Assembly: GCA_023267975.1 (NCBI GenBank)
Contig: JALNLA010000001.1
Coordinates: 124,001 to 188,000 of the forward strand
Length of the DNA stretch: 64,000 nt
Source: Candidatus Terraquivivens ruidianensis
Lineage (GTDB): Archaea > Thermoproteota > Nitrososphaeria_A > Caldarchaeales > Wolframiiraptoraceae
Direction of reading: 5' to 3'
Both the position numbers and the translations under genes were made by a program. Shown here piece after piece: positions 17,754-28,181 of this stretch. Under the pieces are notes generated by a model, which had not been told where the DNA came from, did no database searches, and saw only the letters and a program-made list of their open reading frames with translations. How positions within the stretch are numbered: the first letter of the stretch is position 1; the number at the start of each line of letters is the position of its first letter.

Positions 17754-18518
17754 ATGTCGTTCAGGATGCGCTTACCCAACGCAGAGTACTTCGCAGACCT
17801 CATCAAGGCGATATCTGCGGTCGTCGAGGAAGGGACATTTGTCGTTGATGAGAACTCCATAAAGATGGTCTCGATGGACCCTGCGCATATATCCCTGGTC
17901 GACTTTAGGCTGGATAAGGGTGCGGCTGAAGAATATGTATACTCTGAGCCCATGAATATAACAGTTAGCGTAACCGAGCTCCTGAAGTTCTTGAAGAGGG
18001 CCAAGAAAGGTGAGGGCATAACCATATCCTATGAAAGCGACAAGAAGAGATTGACAATCGTATTGGTTGACGCAGCTAGCTCAAAAGAGAGGAGCTTTAG
18101 CATGAGTGCCTTGGAGCCTGTAGCGTCTAGGACAGCCGTTCCGAATCTGACGTTTGAGGCGACTGCAAGGGTTAGCACGGATGCTCTGGTTGACGCAATA
18201 GAGGACAGTAGCTTAGTAAGCGATTATGTTAAGTTTTCCATAAGCCCTGACGCTGTTACCCTTTCGGCCAAAGGCGATGTTGGCGCCGCGCAAATAAAGC
18301 TGAGTAAAGCTGGTGCAAACGTCTATGAAATAAAGGCTGACAAAGAGGTATGGGCAAACTTCAGCATAAACTATGTCGAGAAAATACTCAAAGCTGCCAA
18401 AACCCTATCTGACGAAATTACGATCGAGCTCTCGACGAACAAGCCCATCAGGCTTGAGTTTCCTATCCCATCAGGGAAGTTAGGTTATTTAGTGGCTCCG
18501 AGGATAGAAAGTGCCTAG
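17754..18518 (+). CDS. pcn: DNA polymerase sliding clamp PCNA
   Basis: The 254 residues are typical of archaeal PCNA, with paired repeats, the FKLDKG-like segment DFRLDKGAAEEY, interdomain region and C-terminal IRLEFPIPSGKLGYLVAPRIES. It forms the ring that tethers DNA polymerases and Fen1/ligase. ATG 17754 is preferred to TTG 17751 because CTTATACAT lies 26 bp upstream, consistent with a leaderless message. It is divergent from the DHS-like gene. Only one PCNA gene is seen in the window. Confidence 0.96.
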   Translation: MSFRMRLPNAEYFADLIKAISAVVEEGTFVVDENSIKMVSMDPAHISLVDFRLDKGAAEEYVYSEPMNITVSVTELLKFLKRAKKGEGITISYESDKKRLTIVLVDAASSKERSFSMSALEPVASRTAVPNLTFEATARVSTDALVDAIEDSSLVSDYVKFSISPDAVTLSAKGDVGAAQIKLSKAGANVYEIKADKEVWANFSINYVEKILKAAKTLSDEITIELSTNKPIRLEFPIPSGKLGYLVAPRIESA

Positions 18519-18607
18519 CCTCCATCTGCTAATCAGTCCACGCCGTGTAAAAGGCCCATGGACTCTTTAGCTTCAGGTTTATGGATTAGAGCCGTACCGC
18601 TTCTCGC

Positions 18608-19069
18608 TTATGTCTTGCAGCACCTTCCTGGCGGTATGTCAACACCGTGGGGGCATTTCCTCGGGTGGTTCAGGAACTTGCAGAGGGCCTCAGCCAGCTC
18701 TTCCGTCATATGATGCTCCACGCCGCACACTACCCTTTCGTCGGCCACTATCCCAAGGTGCTTCTCCATCAAGACTTCGAGTAGCCTGGCGTTCCTCAAA
18801 ATCCTACTCGCAATACTATCTCCTAATCCGGTCAGTTTAACCCCGGACCTCCTTCCGTAAGACACGTATCCTTCATGCTCGAGCTTCGATAACATCTGAA
18901 CTACGCTCGATGATGCAACTCCGAGCTTCTTCGCTAAGCTTATCACCCTGACAGGGTCTTCACCAGACTCGTTCAGAAGCTTTATGGCCTTAAGGTACAT
19001 TTCCGCATGTTCCCTTGGCGTAGTCTCTATGTACAGGGTTTCGCGAAGAGGTTGTTCTTTCTTTTCCAC
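18608..19069 (-). CDS. DtxR/MntR-family metal-dependent repressor
   Basis: The 153 residues carry an N-terminal winged helix (VISLAKKLGVASSSVVQMLSKLEHEGYV) and a dimerisation/metal-binding domain with VCGVEHHMTEELAEAL and the terminal CPHGVDIPPG typical of DtxR proteins; there is no SH3 domain. It should repress Fe or Mn uptake genes when metal-loaded. The cysteine in VVCGVEHH occupies the position that tunes Fe against Mn. It is divergent from a stand-alone Lrp-effector gene, with an AGAATCC/GGATTCT pair in the shared gap. Confidence 0.9.
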   Translation of the reverse strand: MEKKEQPLRETLYIETTPREHAEMYLKAIKLLNESGEDPVRVISLAKKLGVASSSVVQMLSKLEHEGYVSYGRRSGVKLTGLGDSIASRILRNARLLEVLMEKHLGIVADERVVCGVEHHMTEELAEALCKFLNHPRKCPHGVDIPPGRCCKT

Positions 19070-19080
19070 GAGGTTAGCAT

Positions 19081-19151
19081 AGAATCCGTTATTAATAAAA
19101 TTATAGAGGGCAGTGTTTATGGAGCGAAGATTAAATAATACTTTGGATTCT
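19081..19151. promoter_or_regulatory. Divergent promoter region with AGAATCC/GGATTCT inverted pair
   Basis: AGAATCC (19081-19087) and its complement GGATTCT (19145-19151) flank an A+T-rich core with TTATTAATAAAATTAT. The pair brackets both promoters of the DtxR and Lrp-effector genes. The symmetry could be coincidence given the 57 nt spacing. Confidence 0.25.
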
Positions 19152-19159
19152 CATTTATC

Positions 19160-19666
19160 ATGAAGGCATTCATTCTTGGGTCCGTAAGCACGAGGAGTGC
19201 GCTCGTGGACAGCTTAAGGGCGGCAAGGAGTTCAAGTCTCGTAAAGGAGGCTTACTTGATATGGGGACCATACGACATGTTGTGTAAAGTGGAGGTTTCA
19301 TCGTTGGGGCAGCTGAACACCGTGCTGGACTTACTTCATGACAGTGAAGTTGTCGACACCAACACCTTAATAGTAAATGAGGAGGGCGGGCTGACGTTTG
19401 AGGTAGAAGATGTCAACAAGATAAAGAAGTGCGCATACATATTCATGAAGCTGAGAAGGCCGGCAGCACCAAGGTTGTGGGATAGTTTCCTGAAAGGTAT
19501 AGAGGATGTCACGGAGGCTCACCAACTCTTCGGCATGTACGATGTCGTTATTTCTGTGAGGGAGGAGGCGAGGGAAGAGTATTTTGAGAGGGTCTTTAAG
19601 AGGCTTTGGCTCCTCACCGAAGTTAACCTTACGTCAACGCACACGTGTTTTACACTCAAAGTCTAA
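19160..19666 (+). CDS. Stand-alone tandem Lrp/AsnC effector (RAM/SAM) domain protein without HTH
   Basis: The 168 residues form two copies of the AsnC_trans_reg ligand domain: residues 1-76 (KEAYLIWGPYDMLCKVEV) and 90-168 (EAHQLFGMYDVVISVRE). Each has the alpha-beta pattern that binds amino acids at dimer interfaces. No DNA-binding helix-turn-helix is present, so it probably modulates full Lrp proteins by hetero-oligomerisation or acts as an amino-acid sensor. ATG 19160 follows TTAAATAATA about 30 bp upstream. Confidence 0.75.
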   Translation: MKAFILGSVSTRSALVDSLRAARSSSLVKEAYLIWGPYDMLCKVEVSSLGQLNTVLDLLHDSEVVDTNTLIVNEEGGLTFEVEDVNKIKKCAYIFMKLRRPAAPRLWDSFLKGIEDVTEAHQLFGMYDVVISVREEAREEYFERVFKRLWLLTEVNLTSTHTCFTLKV

Positions 19667-19713
19667 AAGCTGACAGAAAGCTTAACTTTTGGCGAGCTGA
19701 CCGTGTTGGGTGA

Positions 19714-19787
19714 GGGGCCGTAGTCTAGCATGGTATGATTCGCGGCTCGGGCCCGCGAGGTCCTGGGTTCGAATCCCAGCGGCCCCA
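19714..19787 (+). tRNA. tRNA-Pro (anticodon CGG)
   Basis: A full cloverleaf is readable. Acceptor GGGGCCG pairs with CGGCCCC (19780-19786), discriminator A 19787. D-stem GTC/GAT. Anticodon stem CGCGG/CCGCG closes the loop CTCGGGC with anticodon CGG at 19748-19750. T-arm CTGGG-TTCGAAT-CCCAG. There is no intron and no encoded CCA. Confidence 0.96.
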
Positions 19788-19837
19788 TTGACAGCGTGTA
19801 AGCTTATAACGAGCGCCGCAAACAAAGTTAAGGGCTC

Positions 19838-20245
19838 ATGTTTTCGAACAGCCTAGATGAGTGGCTCAAGCACGAGCTTAAGATGCTTAACATGTCGTTG
19901 CCCGCCCATACCATCCCCCTCAGCGTCCTCTTAAGTTCGGACGAGCCTTGTGTCAAGACTTTGGGTGGAGCGATGCACTACTTTGACAGACGAGAGCTGG
20001 AAGAGTTCAGGAAAATTCTTCCAGAAGGGTTTGACGTATCCCTTCCGTTAATCTTCATCAGGCGAAGGGAGTTGGGAGAAGGGGTCTACATAATTAAGGG
20101 CGAGAAGAGGGAGGCGGAGGCATTTAGACTGGCGCTAGGTCTGTCCAGCATACATAAGGTTACTGAAGGATATTACACGTACAAACCTTTCGTTATCGAA
20201 TTTCTGAGGAGGTACAAGACACTCGGTGTTGTGGGCATATACTAA
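19838..20245 (+). CDS. UPF0216 (DUF61) archaeal protein
   Basis: The 135 residues fit the UPF0216 family found only in archaea: LDEWLKHELKMLNMSLPAHTIPLSVLL at the N-terminus, GGAMHYFDRRELEEFRKILPE, then LPLIFIRRRELGEGVYIIKG. The biochemical role is unknown. It lies 50 bp after tRNA-Pro and may be independently transcribed. Confidence 0.85.
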   Translation: MFSNSLDEWLKHELKMLNMSLPAHTIPLSVLLSSDEPCVKTLGGAMHYFDRRELEEFRKILPEGFDVSLPLIFIRRRELGEGVYIIKGEKREAEAFRLALGLSSIHKVTEGYYTYKPFVIEFLRRYKTLGVVGIY

Positions 20246-20322
20246 CCTGCAAAAACGACAAAAGCGTCCACAATTCTAAACATTTTAGGGGAAAGGGTCT
20301 GCTTAACCCCTTTGTAGGTTTC

Positions 20323-21684
20323 GTGGGCAAAGAGGGCGCTGACGCGATAGGAGTAACCTTAAGGATGCTTAAGGCCGCAAGCTACCAATGGCCGAGCCTA
20401 ACCCTATGGCTGAATGGAGATTTTTTCCGTATAAATAGAGTTGATGAACTAAGCCGCTTAACATTAAGGGGGGATATGTGTCTCTGTTCTGCCAACCCAT
20501 CAATTTTCCAAGACTTTGTCATGGCGCTTGACGGTGAAATCTATAACCTTGGAGGCGATTATGGAATTAGGGAATTATTTACTCTGCTAGATGAGGATTT
20601 GGAAAACCTTCGAGAGCCAAGCAAAATGAAGAGCATAGATGGAAACTATGCGTTTGCTATAATGCATGAAGAGGGCGCTGTGCTTGCAAGGGACCCTATA
20701 GGAATCAGGCCGCTTTACGTCGCATCGGATGGTAGAGGCTATGCATTCGCAACGGAGCAGAAGACGCTTCTAGCAGCAAACTTTCAGGGAATTAGGTCGC
20801 TCAAGCCAGGCCACGTCGCTTTTATGGATAAAGGTAGTTTGCAAGAGTTTGAGGTTTACGGTCTATTGGAGGAGCTCCGGACGCTCCAACCCTTTACCGA
20901 ATCATCTCAGGAAGTTGCATCGATTTTGTTGGAGAGCCTGAGCTGCGCCGTTGCGAAAGCGATAAAAGGAAAGGATGCTGGCGTGCTGTTTTCAGGTGGG
21001 CTTGACAGCTCTATCCTAGCAAAACTCTCGAGCGATTTAGGTGCGAGGCCGAGGCTTCTATGCGTCGGTCTTCCAATGTCTAAGGATGTTTTAAGGGCAA
21101 AAAGGGTTGCTGAGCAGCTTGGGCTGGACCTCCACGTACGTGAGCTGAATGAGAAAGAAATCGAGGAAGTATTGCCGAGCATCGTTCACATCGTAGAGAG
21201 GCCTAACCCGCTTGATGTTTCCATAGCCACCCCGCTGTACTTTGCCTTGAAGGAGGCCATAGAGGCAGGTTTAAATCTTACCTTGGTGGGTCAGGGTGCT
21301 GATGAGTTATTCGCTGGTTACAAGCGATACGAAAAGATTCTAGAACGGGGCGGTTATGAGTCTCTTAAAGATGAGCTGCTAAAGGACGTTTCCCAGCTAT
21401 ACGAGAAAAACTTGGAACGGGACTACAACTTGTACCTTGTAAGCTCCGTTGAACCGGTCTACCCGTATCTTGATGTTGCGGTTATCAGGTGTGCCTTCAG
21501 AATACCTGTCAAGGAAAAGTTAAAGACAGATGCCAGGGGCTATTCACGGAAGTACATCCTAAGGGTCGTGGCTAAGATGCTCGGCCTGCCTGACGAGATT
21601 GTCAGTATGCCAAAGTCAGCAGTTCAGTATGGTTCCGGTGTTTGGAGAGTAGCAAGGCGAGCATTAAAGAGGGCGCGGGATTGA
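20323..21684 (+). CDS. Asparagine-synthetase-like protein without the N-terminal cysteine nucleophile
   Basis: From GTG 20323 it has 453 residues. Residues 1-175 are a glutaminase (Ntn) fold retaining DGEIYN (70-75), DGNYAFAI and ARDPIGIRPLY. The ATP-pyrophosphatase domain has the PP-loop FSGGLDSS (223-230) and GQGADELFAGYKRY. AsnB enzymes begin Met-Cys-Gly and carry RGPD. Here the frame upstream of the GTG reads N-P-F-V-G-F-V-G where C-G-I-x-G-F-V-G is expected, and RGPD is replaced by YQWPS, so no catalytic cysteine is available from any plausible start. Ammonia-dependent synthesis or another amide ligation is likely. CdvB follows about 95 bp downstream. Confidence 0.8.
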   Translation: MGKEGADAIGVTLRMLKAASYQWPSLTLWLNGDFFRINRVDELSRLTLRGDMCLCSANPSIFQDFVMALDGEIYNLGGDYGIRELFTLLDEDLENLREPSKMKSIDGNYAFAIMHEEGAVLARDPIGIRPLYVASDGRGYAFATEQKTLLAANFQGIRSLKPGHVAFMDKGSLQEFEVYGLLEELRTLQPFTESSQEVASILLESLSCAVAKAIKGKDAGVLFSGGLDSSILAKLSSDLGARPRLLCVGLPMSKDVLRAKRVAEQLGLDLHVRELNEKEIEEVLPSIVHIVERPNPLDVSIATPLYFALKEAIEAGLNLTLVGQGADELFAGYKRYEKILERGGYESLKDELLKDVSQLYEKNLERDYNLYLVSSVEPVYPYLDVAVIRCAFRIPVKEKLKTDARGYSRKYILRVVAKMLGLPDEIVSMPKSAVQYGSGVWRVARRALKRARD

Positions 21685-21778
21685 TGTATTTGTGAATTCT
21701 TTCCGTATATCTATACGGAAGATGTGCACTAATATAAAGCGTAAACCGTTAAATTCAGCATTAGGTACACGCGTAACT

Positions 21779-22375
21779 GTGAACTTAGGTAGTCTGTTCA
21801 AACGTAAAAAACCACAACAACCTCCTCCAAAACCCTTGAGGGATAAGCTAAACGAGGTTACCATGAGGCTTACGCTCATAAGTGAGAGAATTAAGCAAAG
21901 GCAAAATCAATACTCAGCTAGAAGTAAAGAGTTGTTCGATGCATGCGTCAAGGCTTTAATGAGTAGCGAAAAGGACAAGGCAATAGTATACGCAAACGAG
22001 CTATCAAACATGAGGAAGACGATGAGTACGGTTATGAAGAGCCAGTTTTCCATCGAGGGGTTAGTCAACAGGCTTCAAACGATTAACGACGTATCTGAAC
22101 TTCGTGAGGTCATATTGCCGATTAAGGGTGTGCTTGACGAGCTTAGGGGCCAACTCTCGGGAATACTGCCGAATGCTTCAAAGAGCATACGTGAGGTAGA
22201 AGAGGCGGTGGAGGACGCTATATATGGAATAGGAACCGTCAGCGATACTATCGTCGAACCGAGTGTCTCTGACGAAGAGGTGAAAAAGATACTGATGGAG
22301 GCTAGCGAAGTGGCTGCCCAAAGATTAAAAAACGAAAAAATGGAAGATTTAAACGAGGCATTGTCCTACCGTTGA
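21779..22375 (+). CDS. ESCRT-III/CdvB-family protein
   Basis: From GTG 21779 it has 198 residues. A basic, proline-rich start (GSLFKRKKPQQPPPKPLRDKL) leads into long amphipathic helices (NEVTMRLTLISERIKQRQNQ; ALMSSEKDKAIVYANELSNM; KSIREVEEAVEDAIYGIG) with the basic-then-acidic charge layout of Snf7/CdvB proteins. CdvB polymers constrict the division neck in TACK archaea. The start is set by GTTAAATTC about 26 bp upstream; the frame is open back to 21692. No MIT-interacting C-terminal motif is obvious, and cdvA and cdvC are not in the window. Confidence 0.78.
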   Translation: MNLGSLFKRKKPQQPPPKPLRDKLNEVTMRLTLISERIKQRQNQYSARSKELFDACVKALMSSEKDKAIVYANELSNMRKTMSTVMKSQFSIEGLVNRLQTINDVSELREVILPIKGVLDELRGQLSGILPNASKSIREVEEAVEDAIYGIGTVSDTIVEPSVSDEEVKKILMEASEVAAQRLKNEKMEDLNEALSYR

Positions 22376-22410
22376 GATCTTCATATAAAAATCCTCGCAT
22401 GATATAAATA

Positions 22411-23151
22411 TTGGTTTATTACGAAAACCTGACGAGAAAATTGCTGGTGGACGCCCACTCCCATCTTTACGAGTTTAAAAACCCTGAAAGGTTTAGGAAC
22501 ATAGCCATAATTGTGGTCGCGGAGGACTACCATACAAGCTTAGAGGCACTAAGGTTGGGTGAGAGTCTAGATAACGTGTCTCCCTCTGTAGGAATCCACC
22601 CTTGGAAACTTTTAGAGGTTAGTGATGACGAAGTTAAAGAAGTTTGTAGGCTAATTGGTAGAGGGGGCGTCAAGTGTATCGGTGAGGTTGGCCTCGACAA
22701 GCGCCATGCCAAAGCGTCTTTCGAAAGACAGATGGAAGTATTTGATACTTTTGCGAGGCTTGCGTTTGAATATTCGCTACCGATGAACCTGCACTGTCTT
22801 GATGCTTGGCAGAAAACTTTAGACATACTTCTTAAAAGGGACGTGTCCAGGGCGCTCTTCCACTGGTACACCGGTCCGCTGGATTTGTTAGAAAAGATAT
22901 CATCGGTAGGTTACTTTGTATCAATAAACCCAATGGGTGCTATTCAGAAGAGGCACAGAGAGGTTGCACGGTTGACGGATATACGTTCGATATTAACGGA
23001 GAGTGATGGCCCATACGTGTACAGGGGCGTACGACTTGAGCCTCCGATGGTAGAGAATTCTCTGACCGTTATAGCCGAGGCGAGGGGAATGTATAGAGAG
23101 GTTGTCGAGGAAAGGGTCGCTGAAAACTTCAGAAAGTTTTTAGGAACTTAG
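22411..23151 (+). CDS. TatD-family metal-dependent hydrolase
   Basis: The 246-residue TIM barrel has the metal motif DAHSHLYEF near residues 14-22, GIHPWKL, GEVGLDKRH, NLHCLDAW, and the terminal aspartate in TESDGPY. TatD proteins are Mg-dependent 3'-5' DNases or related hydrolases. TTG 22411 fits a TATA (TCATATAAAA, 22381-22390); TTG 22441, just before LVDAHSH, is an alternative. It stands upstream of the oxidoreductase operon but is separated from it by 116 bp with its own promoter. Confidence 0.85.
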   Translation: MVYYENLTRKLLVDAHSHLYEFKNPERFRNIAIIVVAEDYHTSLEALRLGESLDNVSPSVGIHPWKLLEVSDDEVKEVCRLIGRGGVKCIGEVGLDKRHAKASFERQMEVFDTFARLAFEYSLPMNLHCLDAWQKTLDILLKRDVSRALFHWYTGPLDLLEKISSVGYFVSINPMGAIQKRHREVARLTDIRSILTESDGPYVYRGVRLEPPMVENSLTVIAEARGMYREVVEERVAENFRKFLGT

Positions 23152-23165
23152 TTACATATGTTAAG

Positions 23166-23185
23166 CTAAATATATATAAATTTAG
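23166..23185. promoter_or_regulatory. Inverted repeat CTAAAT-8-ATTTAG in the oxidoreductase promoter region
   Basis: CTAAAT and ATTTAG flank ATATATAA, so the symmetric element is centred on a TATA-like core about 90 bp upstream of the oxidoreductase alpha start. A second TATA (ACTATATAAAAA) follows near 23200. It could be an operator, or simply A+T-rich coincidence. Confidence 0.3.
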
Positions 23186-23267
23186 GGTATGCTGTACGTA
23201 CTATATAAAAATATGCTAAAATCAACATTAAATATCTGAAAATTTTCGTTTTGGCGAGGTTCTGTAC

Positions 23268-26182
<2,915 letters not shown>

Positions 26183-26214
26183 CCATTTAATCTTCGGATA
26201 AGGTGTTAGATTTT

Positions 26215-27075
26215 ATGAGAGTCGCAAGCTATGAGATAGGTGACGAAAGGGATTACGGCATAGTCTTAAACGGTAAACTTGTGAGGAGGAGTGCGTTAGA
26301 TATCAAGCTTCCAGAGAACATCGTTGACCTTATAGCAGAAAAGGCACTTGTGGAGGCGCTTAAGAGGGACGTACAAAAATTTCAAAAATATGCCGACCCC
26401 TTGGATAAATTCCATCTTCTGCCACCGATTCCGAGTCCAGGTAAGCTCATCTGCTTGGGTTTAAATTACATCGACCATGCCGAGGAGCAGGGCGTGAAAC
26501 CACCCGCCGAGCCGATAATATTCTTCAAGCCCAAGACGAGCCTTACGGGACCATACGATGACATAGTTTATCCGAAGATAGTTAAACAACTCGACTACGA
26601 GGGCGAGTTGGTCGTCGTCATAGGCAAGCGTGGCAAGAATATCCGTGAGGAGGATGCGATGGAATACGTCTTCGGTTACACAGTAATGAACGATGTTTCG
26701 GCGAGGGACATACAGTTTGGTGATAAACAATGGACTCGCGGAAAAAGCTTTGATACTTTTGCTCCATGCGGTCCTTGGATTGTCACCAAGGATGAAGTCT
26801 CCGACCCGCATAGGCTTAGGATACTCACCAAAGTGAATGATGAAGTAAGGCAAAACTCGTCAACGGCCAACATGGTGTTCAAAATACCTCGAATAGTATC
26901 CTCCATGAGTATGGTCATGACCCTTGAGCCGGGCGATATGATATCAACGGGTACTCCGGCTGGTGTTGGATACTTCATGAGGCCCAAGCCTGAGCTATTG
27001 TCCGTCGGAGACGTTGTCGAGATATCGATAGAAAACGTAGGAACGATTAGGAACAGAGTCGTTGGTGAGCGTTAG
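26215..27075 (+). CDS. Fumarylacetoacetate hydrolase (FAH) family protein
   Basis: The 286 residues have an N-terminal subdomain and the FAH catalytic fold with GKLICLGLNYIDHAEE, then FFKPKTSLTGPYDD, the metal ligands in DYEGELVVVIG, and FGYTVMNDVSARDIQ. Members hydrolyse or decarboxylate 1,3-dioxo acids, such as acylpyruvates or oxaloacetate. ATG 26215 is chosen over GTG 26203 because CATTTAATC is about 26 bp upstream. The stop shares TTAG with the convergent AbrB-PhoU gene. Confidence 0.88.
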   Translation: MRVASYEIGDERDYGIVLNGKLVRRSALDIKLPENIVDLIAEKALVEALKRDVQKFQKYADPLDKFHLLPPIPSPGKLICLGLNYIDHAEEQGVKPPAEPIIFFKPKTSLTGPYDDIVYPKIVKQLDYEGELVVVIGKRGKNIREEDAMEYVFGYTVMNDVSARDIQFGDKQWTRGKSFDTFAPCGPWIVTKDEVSDPHRLRILTKVNDEVRQNSSTANMVFKIPRIVSSMSMVMTLEPGDMISTGTPAGVGYFMRPKPELLSVGDVVEISIENVGTIRNRVVGER

Positions 27076-28109
27076 GGTGAGAAAAGGTCTACTGTCATCC
27101 TTGGCTTCGCAACGGATATATTAACTACCATTTCGGAGATATCTGCACTATATTCCGAGATCCTTTTCACGTTGTTGAGTACCGACCTCACCAAGATTGC
27201 GAGCGGTACGTTATGTTTTGAATACAAGAGTTGTATCTCGATGTCCTCTATCCTCTTTGCCAAGTCGTAAGCCCTAATTATAACGTCGTTCGCAAGCTTA
27301 ATGCTTCCTTTCAATAAGGCTGAAAGGGCATCGTTGAACAGCGCGTTGGAAAGCTTACCGACCTCCTCGATAGTTTCTATAACATTGAAATCGTGAGGCT
27401 TTGATGTGTCTACTAGTTTAGCTATAGCCAGCGCATGGTCTGCTGCCCTCTCTATACTCTTGGCGACGAGCATGTATCCAAGACAGTCCTGCTTGCTGGA
27501 AAGCCCTAAAGAGACGAGTATGATGGGGTTAGAAATTGCTAGGTTTAACTGCCTTACTATAAAGTGGTACAGCCTGTCGACCTCGTCATCCCTTATAACT
27601 ATCTCTTGGGCCAGGGACCTATCGCCTTCTGCGAAGGCCGCGAGCGCCTCTTTTTGCATGGCAGAGGCTATCTTGCCCATCCTTTCGATCGCATTCTTTA
27701 ACGGAAGGTTTGCATGGATCGGAAGACACATCGTTGTTATATCTATCGAAGATTCCTCAACTATCTCCACGCCCACGAGCCATCGCCTGATGCTCTCCTT
27801 AACCTTTTGAGCAAGCTCGGGCAAGGGTCTCTCGAACCTTATCCTGATAGTTTCGTAACCCGCTAGGTAGTAGGATATGTAGGCCCTAATGATTTCGTCT
27901 GCCGTGGCTTGGGAAGAGGTTTCTATGCATGCTTCGTTGGGAGGGCCTTTTTTATAGGGCATAACGAAGAGCGTGCCATCGGGTTGCGGCACCATGAGCA
28001 CTTCATCAAGCTTTTTCAAACCGACTGACTTTACCCATTCCTTTGGCAGTGAAACTATTAGCGTCGAGCCTCCAGACAGCTGGATTTTTCTGAGGTATGC
28101 TTGTTCCAT
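27072..28109 (-). CDS. AbrB-type DNA-binding domain fused to PhoU-like domain (phosphate regulator)
   Basis: The 345 residues begin with a SpoVT/AbrB swapped-hairpin domain (residues 1-50: RKIQLSGGSTLIVSLPKEWVK), continue with a linker, and end in a PhoU three-helix bundle pair carrying the E/D-rich metal motifs IVIRDDEVDRLYHFIV and SIERAADHALAIAK. The gene is divergent from pstS with 72 bp between, so it very likely senses phosphate status and controls the pst operon. A TATA near 28135 is 26 bp from ATG 28109. A paralogue sits at 61078. Confidence 0.88.
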   Translation of the reverse strand: MEQAYLRKIQLSGGSTLIVSLPKEWVKSVGLKKLDEVLMVPQPDGTLFVMPYKKGPPNEACIETSSQATADEIIRAYISYYLAGYETIRIRFERPLPELAQKVKESIRRWLVGVEIVEESSIDITTMCLPIHANLPLKNAIERMGKIASAMQKEALAAFAEGDRSLAQEIVIRDDEVDRLYHFIVRQLNLAISNPIILVSLGLSSKQDCLGYMLVAKSIERAADHALAIAKLVDTSKPHDFNVIETIEEVGKLSNALFNDALSALLKGSIKLANDVIIRAYDLAKRIEDIEIQLLYSKHNVPLAILVRSVLNNVKRISEYSADISEMVVNISVAKPRMTVDLFSP

Positions 28110-28147
28110 ACCATAAGGAACATCTATATTTCACTATATATATCTTT

Positions 28148-28167
28148 ACTCCAATATATTTTGGAGT
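28148..28167. promoter_or_regulatory. Candidate pst operator: ACTCCAA-TATATT-TTGGAGT
   Basis: A perfect 7 bp inverted repeat with a 6 bp TATATT spacer straddles the TATA box that lies 25 bp upstream of the pstS ATG. Binding there would block TBP and so repress pstS. The divergent AbrB-PhoU protein is the obvious candidate ligand. Confidence 0.6.
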
Positions 28168-28181
28168 CATAATCTATATAT

